From Neurospora intermedia (Eukaryota; Ascomycota; Sordariomycetes; Sordariales; Sordariaceae), in contig BTPP01000006.1 in assembly GCA_037102815.1 (NCBI GenBank), forward strand, positions 3,038,001-3,102,000: a stretch of 64,000 nt of DNA, written 5' to 3'. The notes under the pieces are model-generated. The model ran no database searches. It saw only the letters and a program-made list of their open reading frames with translations, and was not told where the DNA came from. The translations under genes were made by a program, and so were the position numbers. Positions 1 to 11,760 of the stretch are shown in pieces (position 1 is the first letter of the stretch; every line of letters starts with the position of its first letter).

Positions 1-107
1 TTCTTCTTTTTTTTGGTTGTGACACCCCCATTGACTGGGGTTCCCTTCTCTCCGCCCGTTGAATATTCCATCTTGCCAACTGACCATATCCACTCTTGTT
101 CACCACC

Positions 108-3100
108 ATGGCCGTCAAAGGTGCCACCGAGGCCCTCGTTGCGGCTTTCACTTTGTCAGTTCATCCATGGTCAGTAAACAATAACATCTCAAAGCTAATA
201 TGTTAACAGTGGTCTTGTGTTGTACGCCGCAACCGCGGCTCTCGCTCTCTACGCAAAGGGTCATGGCATCGCGATACTCCGGGACGGCCAGAGGCTGGTC
301 CTCGTCGGTTTTCTATCCACCGCTGCCCTGTGGGCACTTAGCGATTTTATTTCTATTCTTCTCCAAGTCGACACCTCGTCGACATCTTGCCAGGTCGGCA
401 TAATATTCGCTACCGTCTTCGACCAACTTGCCCGATTCTCCATTGAACAATACCTTCACTGGGCGCAAAACACAGGGGAGAAGGTATCCGCGGTGCAGAT
501 TGTCTCCCAACTCCTAATACTCAGTCGACTCGTTATTGGAGTAGTGTTTGTTGGATTCACTCGACCTCAAACCGATTCTTTCTGCGTCGCTGCCTCTTCC
601 GAACTTCCCGTTTCGATCATCGTTATCTCCATGGATGCCGCCATTCTTCTTTGTCTCATCTCACGCGCCTTGACCCAGAACACTCAGCTCAACACCGAAT
701 CTCAGGACGCTAGGCGGAAGGCACTGTTTTGGGTCATGGCTGGTCTGGCTGTTTGGATTGCGTCCAGCGTAACCTTGCACCTTGGTTTCCGTTATATTGC
801 CCTGGCGGTCAGAACTGCTCTGCCTGCCATTGGCCTGACCATTTTAATCAGTAAGTGTTATTGTTGTGGTAATTGATCTCACTGGCTGACTAGGTACAGC
901 CATTCTTACTCTCTGCTCTGGCAGCCTCGGGTCGGCTAGCATACTGCGATCCAAATCTCCTGAAGCGCTCTCTCCTCGCCGTGTCGAAATCAGCCGCGAT
1001 ATTTCCACGTCCAATACCTACTTTCCCAGCGGTAACTACCAAGATGTCAAGGACGCTGCCATTAGGTCCGAGACAGCATTCATCAACCCTAGGGAGGCAC
1101 CATCGACAAAGAACCAACCTACTCAGGGACTCCCGACTATCTCACTGCCCATCACTGGAGTGGTTGGCATGGGCGGAGTTCCCATTGAAGGACAGCTGTT
1201 TCCGCCTATCCGAGCAAATACCGCCCCAACGATCGCAAGAACCAGGTCGGTTAAGGCTGCTGTTGGTCTTCATAAAAAGGGGGCTTCGGCAGGTGGGAGG
1301 TTACAGATTAGCAATCCCGTTCTCCAGAACACCGGGAACAGCTCGCTCGACAAGATTCCCACCGTGGATTTGCAGGAAGCCATGAGGGCAGAGCGGGAGC
1401 GAAGGGAGAAGTTGCTCAGGCAAACGAGCCAGGCCAAAAGGGAGATGAATACGCAGCCGTCGGTAATGGATCCCAGGGAGCAGATCAACAGAGGTGCGAG
1501 CTTGAAGAGAAAGGAGGTTGGGTCACCAGTTTCGTCCGACTCTTCTCTTCGTCCAGAAAATATGGGGAAGACTTCTTCGACAGAACTGTCGCCAGGAATG
1601 AGTGGAATCAGGCAACGATCTCCGCGCCAATCACCAGAACCATCAGAGGCCTCGAGACAGTCTGTTTTCCCGTCTCGATCCGTGTCCCCTCCCAAGGAGG
1701 ACTTCGAACAAGCACTGCCGAATCTCGATATCCGTCCTTCGAGACAATTGCCTCCCTCGCCTCCCACGCCGCCACAGGAAAGGCCCTTGACCATGCTTCA
1801 AAGGCGACCCACTACTGGCTTGCCATCAAACCCCAAAGCTCGCGCATTGAAGCTCGAACAGGATGCACCCGGCGCAGAACGTCAGCAGACTGTTCTTTTC
1901 CTCAATAATGTCATCTTTGACGACCCCGCCTTTGCACATGACATTCTGCTGGGTTCTGATGATATGACCGTCAACAAACCTCGATCTCCCGGGACCCCTG
2001 AATCGGTCGTGCACCGTCCTCGGCCCATTCCGAGAAAGGTGGCTGATCCTAATCCTTTTGCCATTCCGGGTGCCGGGCATAGGAGGAGCAAATCTAGCGG
2101 CTCGTTGATGAAGAAGTCCATGTATATGTCCGAAGATGTGCCGCTGCCCCTCGCACCTCTGAAAAGTGCAGGTGCAGGAACTCGCCCGCAGCCGAATCGG
2201 ACGAGGAGCATGACGGTCACCGAGAAAATTGAGCGCATGTACCCTGGTGAGATGCAAAGTAAAATGCCACCAGTTCCCGAGGTTCCTGCTGTTGCCAGTT
2301 CTTACCTCCAATCTCCCTCTTCAGTGGATTCCGACGAGGTGCGACAACCCAGCCAATCAAGGAAAAATTCCACGACCAAGACCGCGAGTAGTACTACCGT
2401 CGTCGAGGAACCGACAAGGGCTACCGAAAGCAAGTACGAGACAGATACGGCGGCGAAGCGGGCGTCATCCCCAATTATTCCTGTTAATCCACCACGAGAG
2501 TTGATGAATGATGGGGGTTTGGAGTCACCAGAGGCCGATACACCCCGGAGCTCCGTCCGCTATACTCAAGTCAGTGTCGGTCTTGCTGTAGCTCAACCTA
2601 TGCCTCGGCCAGTGGTAAATCCCATGCGTGAGGAGAGCGAAACCAGGATTCAACCTGAGGAAGAAAAGAAGCGCCCAGAAATCAATACTGCGGTCCAGAA
2701 CAAACCTGCACCCAAGCAAAGCTCTCCAGTGCAAGCTTGGCGGGTCGGTGACAAGTGTCCCGTGTTCTCTGACAGAAAGTCAAGAATCAGGATGCCACCT
2801 CCCTCGCCTCTGCCGCTGAACGGTCCACGCAGGAACAAGGTTATGGTTCAAGCCGAGCCTTCGCCCCTTGAGTCCCCGGAACATGCCTTCCGCCAAATTC
2901 AGGAACAGCTCAAGAAGTTCGAAGAGCCCGGGACCGAGGCTTATTCGAAGGACCACACTGAGCGCCTCGCCTTACTTGAGGATTTGGAGAAGGAGATGGG
3001 TATCCACGAGAATCACTGGCAGGAACTGAAACATGATATGGGTCGTGATTCGTTGAGCAGCATGCAGACCAACTCTCCAGCTAACAGGAACTCAAGAACC

Positions 3101-6100
3101 GAGTCAACTATTGGCAGCATCGTAATCGGCCGCGGCTCGGCTGTTGGAGTTATGGCTGCTGAGCGCAGAGCTTCTCGTCAGACCATGTTGCGAAACAGTG
3201 GCAGCTACAATCCCAACAGGCTCTCGAGGGATGCTGTCAAGTCACACATGAGCATTTGGCAGAAGCGGATGACGGAGGCGAACATCGACTATATGGAGAC
3301 GGCCGCAGAGAGACTTCGTCAACCCAGCGACAACTTCTTGTCTTTGCCGATGCCTAATGTCCAGCTTGGTAGCCCCACTCCTCCTGATTCTGATGCCTCT
3401 GATGATGAAGCTTCGGTTCTGTCAGCACAGTTAGATGCTGTATCGAATTGGCTGTCCAAGAAGGCGGTCAAGACTGCGTCTCTGTGGGCTCCTGGATCCA
3501 GGCAATCTACTGTCGCTGCAAACCTTTTATGGACGCCCGTGCCCAAGGCTTCACCTACGTCCACGGTGGCGTCTTTGGAGGTTGAGACTTTTGTCCGCCC
3601 CGCAGCTCGTAAGGACCTACCTCCCCTTGAAATCACCAGCACGCAGTTGTGGTCCAAGCCAGCGGTGAATGTGAACAAGGTCCCTTCACTCTGGACGCCT
3701 CCTGCACTTACACAGATTCCAGAGTCAAATGCACTGTGGGTGCACATCCCCAAGGTTGCCGAACAGTGCATGACGCCCCTACCAGAGGCTGATGCATTTG
3801 TCCGCCCTGCGACGCGAAAGGTTCTGGCTCCTCTTGAGATCACGAGCACTCAGCTGTGGGCGAAGGCTGAACCTAAAGAGAGGCCTTCACTCTGGACCCC
3901 GCCACCCAAGGCTTCAACCGACAAGACGAACCTTTTGTGGTCGCCCCCTCTCAAGGTTCTCGAGGCCCCTTCATTGGCACTTGATCTGCCCTATGTATTT
4001 ACCCGCCCTGCGGCTCGAAAAAATCTTTCTCCCCTCCAAATCTCTTCCAAGCACCTCTGGCGAAAACCATACACCAGCACCAAGGACACCACCGGACTTT
4101 GGCGACCTTCCTGGGCTTCTGTCGCCCCTCCTGCTGACTTCAAGCGTCTTTCTTTGCAAGAAACTCCCCAACCCCGACCTCAAAAGGCTCCGCGACCCGT
4201 AACCCAACGACCTCCTCGTCGCAACAAGCGTGTTAGCGCTCTTCCCGACATCCTCGAAAACCCCGAGCCTCTCCCTGACAAGCGCGGCACCCTTGGTATC
4301 TTCCAGTTCCCCTGGGGTGAAAAGTCCGACACTGCGACCATCCCTGTACCGCGTCCATTCGGTCGCTCCATGCCCGGCACCATGAGCTCCGGCATCCCTC
4401 CATTTAGGGCGTCGTATACTCCCGACTACTCGACCTCTTTCTTCGACGAATATGACGAGGAAGACCCCGAGTCCGACTACGAGCGCCAGGAAAGCGACGA
4501 CGAAGAAGATGACGACTTTGACGAAACGACTCTCTGGGAAATCGCCAGCCTCCTGAACTCGGACGCTATCCCCTCAAGGAACAGCCTCTTCCTTTCGGCC
4601 ACTCCTGTCTACAACGTCGACGAGTACTACGGCGGCGGCGGCAGCAGCAGCAGCCATCAAGAGCCAAGTGCCTCTGCGTCGGCTACCGACATTGACGATG
4701 ATGATGACGACGCTTCCAGCGAGCATTCAATCCTGATCGGCCTCGCCGAGGATGCCCAGGATGACAAAGAACATGTTGCTGAGCAATATGACGACCAAGG
4801 ATTTTTGATGCACGGCATTGCTCTCAATTCCACTCCTTCAATCCTGGGGCAGGGAGTCCAGGACGTCATGGCTACCCGCACCGCATTGATTGATGACTCG
4901 GCACCCGCACCGGCTCCGCCCCGAGTGGAGACTAGCGAGAACCAAGCCGTGGAGCCGCGCCTGCAAATCTCGACCGGCCTATGGAGCCGCTCTGAATCAT
5001 CCGAAACTAAGACTTTGTCTTCACCTCACTCGGTAGCAACAAAAGGTCTCTTTGTCCCGGGCCGTAAGTCGACACTTGACACCCGCACTACCGAGCAGGA
5101 GCCGGCCGCCATCAACATGCACCGCACACCCCGGACTTCAGCTGCCGAATCATGGAGGCCGTTGGATAGGCTCATGTCCGACAGCCTCTGGACACCCGAA
5201 GCCGCAGCCGCTAAGGGTGTTAGCAGGCAGGTGTACCAACACTGGATCACTCTGAGCTTGGCCGCTAAGGCTCAGGTCGATAAGGCTGAGACTGCTCCTT
5301 CAGCCACTCGTCTGCCCCGCCTTCAGGCTACCCCCGAAGAATGGGAGGCTGCTCTCAAGGAGGCTCTCATCGCCAGTGGTTACCCCATCGACGTCAAGCG
5401 CCGCACTGAGACCGGCCGCATCACCGCCACCCCTGCCGACTGGGCTGCTGCCCTTGAGGAGGCCATCCAGGCTTCCATCATCAAGTCTGTCGCCCCTGTC
5501 TTCAACTCGGCCGTCCGTCACCCCGTCTTTGCCGGCTCTTCCCTCATCACCACCTCTGAGTGGTTCCACCCCGCCGCCATTGGCTACACCTACGATGTCG
5601 CCCGTGTCCATCCCGTCTTCTTTGGCTCTCTCGCCATCACCTGCCCCGAAGAGTCCGTCCACCCGGCCATGTCCGCCTACGCTCACAAGAAGCTTCGTCG
5701 TCATCAGCGCTCGGCCTCGTCTGCTTCCAGGTCTCACTCCCGCAAGAACAGCCGCAGCCACTCCAGTAGCAGCGGCAAGAAGCGCAGGGAGTCCATCCTT
5801 GCTCAGATCCATGCCATTGAGGCGGAGATGGGTTTGAGTCCTGAGAAATCTGCCGTCGTGCCTGACGTTCCGGAGGTCCCCTCACTTGACGAAATCGAAG
5901 CCTCTCGCAAGGCCAAGATTCAAGCCCAGATCGAGGCTCTCGAGCAAGAGAAGCTGTTCGCTGCCCAAGTCGCCCAGGAGAGTTCCGCGACTAGGCGCCG
6001 CGGTAGCTCCAGCGTGTCTCATGCCACCACAGCCAGCAGCACCACCGTCAACTCGGAAGACGACGGTCCCGCTTCCATGGACTCCTTCCGTCCCTCCACT

Positions 6101-6535
6101 GCCACTAGCATTGACTTGGAGCATGATCAGGAGGAAGAGAAGCCTGTCAACCCCGACTTCAACAAGCAAAACTTCCTCTGGACTGCCCCCTCCCCCCTTC
6201 CCCAACCTACCCTTAGCCCCATCCCCACCCTCTGGACTCCTCTTCCCTCCCCTGCTTCCTCCTTCTCAACATACGAGGAAGCGTTGCCTAGCCCTAAGCT
6301 GCTTTGGCAACCCAAGCCCGGCAAACCCGAAATCATCGCTAAGACCGATGAGGATCGTGAGGCGCATGAGCGCAGGGCTATGGGACGTAAGGGACTATTG
6401 ACCCAGCAGAGGAAGGCGGAGGTTTTGGAGCAGATTTCTGGTGTGAAGGGACTTTGGGAGAAGTCTGAGGTGGTGGTCAAGGCTGAGAGGAACTGGTTGG
6501 CCACGTACGTTAGTGCTGAGCTATCGTCACCTTAG
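108..6535 (+). CDS. Large protein with N-terminal multi-pass membrane domain and long disordered Leu-Trp-motif tail
   Basis: Three exons fit: 108-154, 210-850 and 894-6535. Introns 155-209 (gtcagt) and 851-893 (gtaagt) keep one frame and give about 2,109 residues. Residues 1-235 hold roughly six or seven hydrophobic helices, resembling a fungal 7TM module that I cannot assign to a named family. The rest is low-complexity and polar: Pro/Ser-rich segments, an Asp/Glu-rich block (about 4440-4780) and a basic Arg/Ser/His/Lys stretch (about 5690-5790). About seventeen short motifs built on Leu-Trp, often (S/T)LWTP, recur from about 3480 to 6460. Related blocks such as F-V/T-RPA-x-RK-x-L-x-PL-x-I occur three times. 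No enzyme motif is visible. A membrane-anchored scaffold is my inference. Existence of the gene is secure; its function is unknown. Confidence 0.85.
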
Positions 6536-7021
6536 TGCTGTGATGGCTGTGATGGCTGCGTGATGACTCTGGAATGATTGGCTGGCTTGGTTTGTTGATT
6601 TGGTGTTGACACCGGATTTCGGTTGTGGGATTTAATGGAAAAAGGACAGGAGGGAAGCGAAATATGGCAGGGAACGGAAGGAGAGGAAAGGGGAAAGCAA
6701 GGGAATATGGTAAACAACAGGAAGGGTGTTTTAAGGAAGGGAATATGGACTGGAATTCGCGAGTATGGGAATGTTTTCGGTCGGTTTGCGTCTTCAGACC
6801 AGTGACCAGGTGGAAGAAGGAACGAAAAGGAAGAAATACCTGTGGGTTCGGGCTCCAGTTCAGTTGATGTATCGTACCCAGGTTAAGCTACTTACCGTAC
6901 GACTTCGGTGAGAAGCGCAGTAGTTAAAAGATGATATGTATCTCAGAGTCGACTGGTCTTGATTCCGTGGCATGTTATGTGTGATGTACAAATGGACGGC
7001 GAAAAGTCAGGAGACAATAAA
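6536..7021. other. Intergenic region, 3' flank of two convergent genes
   Basis: No coding signal is convincing here. The stretch after 6536 is a likely 3' untranslated region. Short open frames lack splice or codon support. Confidence 0.5.
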
Positions 7022-7666
7022 TCACTCAAGTTCCGTTAGAAAACGGAAATCCAGGAAAATGGTAAACGCAGAGGCAGACAGCCATCTCTCTTCTATACCT
7101 AGGGCTTGGAATGCTCCACCACAGCAAATGAGTTGTCTTTGGTGGCGTTGAACTTTTTCATGGATTTCCTCATCTTCAGTAACGGTTGCCAAGCCACACC
7201 CGTCTGTGAATATGTAGTCTCCAACTTCAATGTCTGGGATATCCTGAACCCGGTCCGTGGCAATATCAATGACCGCCTGTGCAACGGAAAAGAGCAGACC
7301 GATCCTTTTCGTCTTTTTACCCACTGTCTTCATGGTGCTGAAGTCGCCCATTGCCTCGATGTTCCGCGACACTTCCTCCTTAGAGCCAGCATAGAGAAAG
7401 CAACTCGGTGACTTGAGCTGAGAGTTGCTGTGCCCAAAGAAGTTGTAGGCTACACCTTGTAAGGTTATTCCAGCACGAAGAAACCGGATAGCATAGTCGG
7501 TGCAGTCTTTGAAGGTGGCTAGCTGCAGGCCTGTGAGCTCACTGCTACCATCTTCTGGTCGGATGGGGCGAAAGTCCTCAAGCGAGACGAGCACGTTGCT
7601 GTGGCCTTGCCTTTGGGTAGCATGGTTGACGGTGCTGATGAAGATTACACGCTGGACCGCAATTGA
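7022..7666 (-). pseudogene. RNA-dependent RNA polymerase fragment without catalytic centre
   Basis: The minus-strand frame is open from the stop at 7667-7669 down to 7022. It matches the central part of cellular RdRPs of the QDE-1/SAD-1/RRP type. I see HATQRQGHSN then VSLEDFRPI, a YNFFGHSNSQLKS block, SVAQAVIDI and the family hallmark GDYIFTDGCGLAT near the end. The catalytic DxDGD motif, normally a few hundred residues further on, is absent, as is the N-terminal half. After TDGCG the sequence no longer resembles the family and ends at a stop. Full enzymes exceed 1,000 residues and make dsRNA for quelling, meiotic silencing or small RNA production. There is no ATG at the head of the similarity; GTG/TTG codons only. 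I read it as a gene relic. An exon of a divergent gene, or regulatory antisense to such genes, remains possible. Confidence 0.75.
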
Positions 7667-7959
7667 TTACGTCTAGTGTGTCATGTGATATAATCATTGG
7701 GAATGCTCGAAGTGTGTTCTAGTTCTGGTCTTGATGGCGGAGGTCTTGCCCTGCACCGGGAAGATATTGGTCGTTCCTGCCAGCAGATGTCACAAGGTAC
7801 TGTGAACCGGCCTCCCGCATTAGCTTGAGCATACAGCCAATAATATTGTGACAGATCACCACCCACCGACTGCCTCACTCACCGTGTTACACAACAGGAT
7901 GGTATCAGTCATTACTACTGCAAAACAAAGGATTGCTGGACCATCCTCCCGAATTTGCC

Positions 7960-8682
7960 ATGATCGCCTTCCATCTCAGCACATGCACGACCACCCACAC
8001 TAAGCAGAACTGGTGCAAGATGTCAAACGCCTTCCGCAAGTCAGGCAATTGTTCCACGCCTTTAACCTTACCAAACATTTACATCGTTGGCGCCCAATGC
8101 ACAGGCAAGACAACTATCATCAACAGACTAAAGACCAGTCTCTCAGACATATATCCGAGCCTAGGTATCGGTCCCCCTGTCTTCATCACTGAAGTCGCCA
8201 GAACAGTAATCAAGCAAAACCCGATTCCGACAGAGGAGATCCGGTCGTCGCCAGCAAAGAGCCTCACTCTTCAACAACTCATTCTTTCCGCCCAAGTTCA
8301 AAGCGAAAGGGAAGCCCTCAGGAATGGTACTTGGTACGTCTCAGACCGCTCAGCCATCGATCCGATCGTCTACGCTACGAAGTATGTCGGGAAAGAGGCA
8401 GCACGCCGCATGCTGGACACATCTGAGTGGACCGAGGCAAGGGAGAGGATGGCTAGGTCTCTGGTAGTTGTATGTGAGGCCGGCGTCACTTGGTTGAGGG
8501 ATGACGGGGTTCGGCTTATGCCTACTGGCGAGGAGGACTGGATGGGCATGCACACATTGTTTTGTCAGACGCTGGATGAAGTCAACATTGAGTATTATAT
8601 ACTCCCACGGACAGTGATCAATCTAGAGGAGAGGGTTCGGTTTCTGAGAGCGAAGTGGGAAGGGATGAAGTATTTCCACTAG
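7960..8682 (+). CDS. NadR/Ttd14-like AAA-type P-loop ATPase or kinase
   Basis: A single exon of about 240 residues starts at ATG 7960; a second ATG at 8020 is possible. A Walker A motif, GAQCTGKTT, lies near residue 45 directly after a hydrophobic beta strand (NIYIVG). A conserved SDRSAIDPIVYA segment follows around residue 130; this Asp-Arg-Ser is typical of NadR-like and thymidylate-kinase-like folds, where it contacts substrate or magnesium. A late hydrophobic strand (RSLVVVCEAG) fits the same fold. These features place it in the AAA_28 (NadR/Ttd14-like) family, which is widespread as small uncharacterised proteins in filamentous fungi. In bacteria NadR phosphorylates nicotinamide riboside; the substrate here is not deducible. 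Length fits the family. Confidence 0.8.
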   Translation: MIAFHLSTCTTTHTKQNWCKMSNAFRKSGNCSTPLTLPNIYIVGAQCTGKTTIINRLKTSLSDIYPSLGIGPPVFITEVARTVIKQNPIPTEEIRSSPAKSLTLQQLILSAQVQSEREALRNGTWYVSDRSAIDPIVYATKYVGKEAARRMLDTSEWTEARERMARSLVVVCEAGVTWLRDDGVRLMPTGEEDWMGMHTLFCQTLDEVNIEYYILPRTVINLEERVRFLRAKWEGMKYFH

Positions 8683-8883
8683 TAGAATGGCGGATGGAGG
8701 AACCGTAAGTTCCGTAGGGTGTGAATCCACTCAGTCTGAAACCCTAGGATTCTCACAGCCCTCCCACAAGCCCATTTCGCAATAATATCGATTATGACCA
8801 CACCACACAAGATTTTCTTAAAAGGCTCATCACATTCGTGTCAACACGGGAATCGGCGCCTACATACGCGAGGCCATAGATTG

Positions 8884-9375
8884 TCAGAAGGCGACGCCAT
8901 CAGCGCAGTGACCGCACCAGGCACAATCTTTATCACAGAGACTCCAGTCCTCGTCCCCAAGACCTAACTCGTATAGCTTCCCATACTCGGTAACCCTCGA
9001 CTGTGGCATTCCCGAACCGGTCCCGCTGCCCGTTTTCTTCGTCCGGGTTCGCTCTTTTTGCTTCCTATTATCTCCGATCGACTCTCCGGCCTTCACAAAT
9101 TGGATTGGCGGATAACGAGAAGAAGACGGCACGGGGCCGGAAATAGACGACTGCTCAAGTATGATGATGGTTAGCAACAATGAATCGTGCCCGTGTGGAA
9201 TGGTTCTGGCTGTTACATGACTAACGAGGCCTCTGGTTACGGTCGGATTGTCTGATCCGGCACTATCTCCGCCAGGCTCAACGCTTTGTCGATGTCTTGG
9301 CGAGTCCCGTTTGTGCTGGGCCAGGGCGTTCTCGCCTTTGACGGCCTTCCCACACTCGCAGGCTACTTTAGCCAT
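8884..9375 (-). CDS. Small C2H2-type zinc-finger protein
   Basis: ATG at 9375 begins MAKVACECGKAV. The first 30 residues form a fungal C2H2-like finger (C-x-C, then H-x6-H in a QHKRDSPRH context). The C-terminus carries another cysteine/histidine cluster (CDKDCAWCGHC), a second possible zinc site. The open frame reads through a probable intron: a branch-like GCTAAC and TTGAGCAG acceptor lie at about 9151-9170, with a weak donor at 9240 (GTAACC). Removing 9151-9240 keeps the frame and joins a Ser/Pro linker. The spliced product is about 133 residues. A nucleic-acid or protein-binding role is inference; no targets can be named. Confidence 0.6.
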   Translation of the reverse strand: MAKVACECGKAVKGENALAQHKRDSPRHRQSVEPGGDSAGSDNPTVTRGLVSHVTARTIPHGHDSLLLTIIILEQSSISGPVPSSSRYPPIQFVKAGESIGDNRKQKERTRTKKTGSGTGSGMPQSRVTEYGKLYELGLGDEDWSLCDKDCAWCGHCADGVAF

Positions 9376-9795
9376 CGTGCAGTTCAAGGCTGTGGTGTAC
9401 AGACAGGAGCGGGGTCGCTTGAAGCCTGATTCTCACGAGGGAAGACCAAAAGCAGGGCGGCGATGTTTTTCTTGACCATGGCCTTGGACACAGCCAAAGT
9501 CTGGAATAGGGGTCTGGTCATTTATGGTGTTCGAGGGGGCGAATCAGGATCTACCTCTATACAGCCCGCGGAGTTCCACTCAATGGATAATGGGCGATCA
9601 TGACAGGGTGGGGGAAGGTCACGCACACTGTAAGTTACCCCGCGTATCAAGGTTAACTCCGGGGACCGGCTGATGCCAAGTTTCTGAGCTTCCATTGTTT
9701 CAATGTTTCATGTTTTTGTAGCATCCCTTGGTTCCTGCGTCGAGGTTGGTTTAAGCCAGAGACAGAACAGTCGTCGATGTAGGTAGACACTATCC
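9376..9795. other. Intergenic region, nothing recognised
   Basis: Short frames only, with no splice-consistent continuation and no repeat of note. Confidence 0.5.
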
Positions 9796-10537
9796 TCAAT
9801 CCAAATCCAAATCAGGACAATCCTTCGGATCAGCATAAAAGACACCCCCGACTTTCTCGATAGCCCTACACCGTTCCTCCATATTATACGCATTGTGTAT
9901 GATACCTACACCTCTCCCGCGAGCATCACCCTTCGTCGTCTTCAGTATCCAAACTCCTCCCGTCGCCGGCCACCCGGTCGTGACGAAGGGATCGTCTCCT
10001 CTCCAGATGTCCCCCCCTATCAACATCATGTCATAATCGTACCTGGCCTTCCACCAGATTGCGCCTAGTTGTCGTACTGATCCCACCGGTTCGTCAGTCA
10101 TTACCCGGCTGAAAAGAAAGAGTGATAAAGGGAACGGATAAGGAAAACATACGCTTGTAACACCACGCATCCTCATCGGCCTCCTCTTCAGCAGGGTCAG
10201 AAAATGACTTTCGTGGCGTAGGGTGGAAACGGTCCAGGCCCAGGAAGTCAAGCTCCACGCCCAGGACGCCTTCTAGCACGTAGACGCCGCCTTTCTTCGA
10301 CGGGTAGCCGAACAGCGTCGCGCCGGGACCGAGACCGAAGTCGACTCTGAAGCGTTCGACAGGCTCATGGGGACAACCCCTGGATCCAGTACCTGCACTT
10401 ATTGCTTCTCTACTCGGAGGATGCGATGCAGAACCCGTGAAGACGTTATACATCATGAAGTTAGTGCCATAGGCGAGCAGGAGAATTCCGGCAAGTGACA
10501 AGTAGAGGCATGTAGATAAGATCGCCATTGAGTTCAT
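9796..10537 (-). CDS. Uncharacterised protein with N-terminal membrane anchor
   Basis: Two exons: 10537-10153 and 10076-9796. The intron 10077-10152 has a strong GTATGT donor and an ACTGAC branch point, and its use restores a single frame of 221 residues. The alternative acceptor at 10109 leads straight into a stop, so it was not chosen. Residues 5-30 are hydrophobic (signal anchor or signal peptide). The body has conserved-looking aromatic segments: a GAIWWKARYDYDMM block, DDPFVTTGWPATGGVW and a C-terminal NMEERCRAIE..GGVFYADPKDCP segment. I recognise this only as a type of hypothetical protein seen in Sordariomycetes and assign no function. Confidence 0.7.
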
Positions 10538-11760
10538 CACGGCTCATGGTTCTGCATTTGCTGAGGAAGGGCTGAATTGAGGAGGCATGTAAATAGTTCA
10601 AGCTTGGAGGGGGCGAAGAGGCCTCGAATTGAAATTAAGCGAGCCATGTCTGCATACCTACTTGCATACCTTATCTATAGACCTAATCGAACGAGACGAG
10701 GTGGTAGACCCAGAACTACATCTATCACAGTAGCGTAGCATTATATCCCTATAAATACCACAGGGTTACCATTCTCGTCCCTACCTTCCTCTCTGGCTCA
10801 ATAAACCGAGGCTTCCGTCTGCACAGCACGATAGTCAGGGTCTTTCCTGTCGCAATTGTAACCGCCTACGGACCGCGGCCCACGGACCGCCCGGAAGGGT
10901 CCAGCCGATGTATCTTTCATGTTCCCAGTCGTGTTTGCGCATTCATGGAACAATCACGACAACGGAGGAAAGCGCGACCCAACTTCAGCGGACTTTTACC
11001 CAGACCCGGTTTTGGACTGGAGGGCAGGTGCGAATGTCATGCGTATCTGCCTGCATGATGGCAGCGAGGCGGCATCTCCAATCGCTGCACGTCCGCATCA
11101 CCATTTGCACCTCTTTCACTGCGCCGTACACTATGAAACATCCATCGTCCGCGGGCTCCCTCGATTCTAATCAATTTCCCTTAGTTGTTTCTTGTTTCCA
11201 GGCTTCAACTACCTTGACTTGAACAACATCAACTGCCGCGAAACTTGGTAGACTCCACTCCCTCGCCCACTCATCCACTTCCTTGTCCGCCCCCATTGGC
11301 AATTCCAACAAGCTCCCTTCAATTAGAATGCTGTATCAGGACCCCGAGTTCCATAATCGCTCCTTCATCATTAGCCGGACAATCAGCGATGTGTTTATCA
11401 TAGCACTAAAGGCGAAAAGACGCTTTGAAGCGGCCGCTATCCTGACCGCTTTCCAGAAGTTAGCACATCACGGACACTCGTCAATTCCAATGCCGACAAT
11501 GAGGTACGGCGCAAGAACAAGACCCCATGTGTGTCACATGATGCTGAAATAACACAGCTCTCCATGTTAGTGGACTACGCTTTCTCTCAATCCTCAATTC
11601 TTTTCCCCCAAAGGCACCGTATCCTCATGGCATTTGCCGCAATGGAGAGCACACTTCTTCACACTTGGAGAACTAGGTAAGCTTCCTTGGACAAATGTGC
11701 ATCAACAAGCTAACATTTCGTGGAGACACTGGACAGAAAGATAACAAACCAACGACCAAC
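10538..11760. other. Intergenic region, no supported gene
   Basis: Plus-strand frames at 10908-11222 and 11283-11552 lack recognisable motifs. The 10919 frame begins at an ATG but is only 83 residues, without a spliced partner. I see no repeat family here. Confidence 0.4.

Noticed and set aside
10908-11552. Plus-strand frames of 83-104 codons
   Set aside because: No motif, no conserved splice junction and no supporting start.
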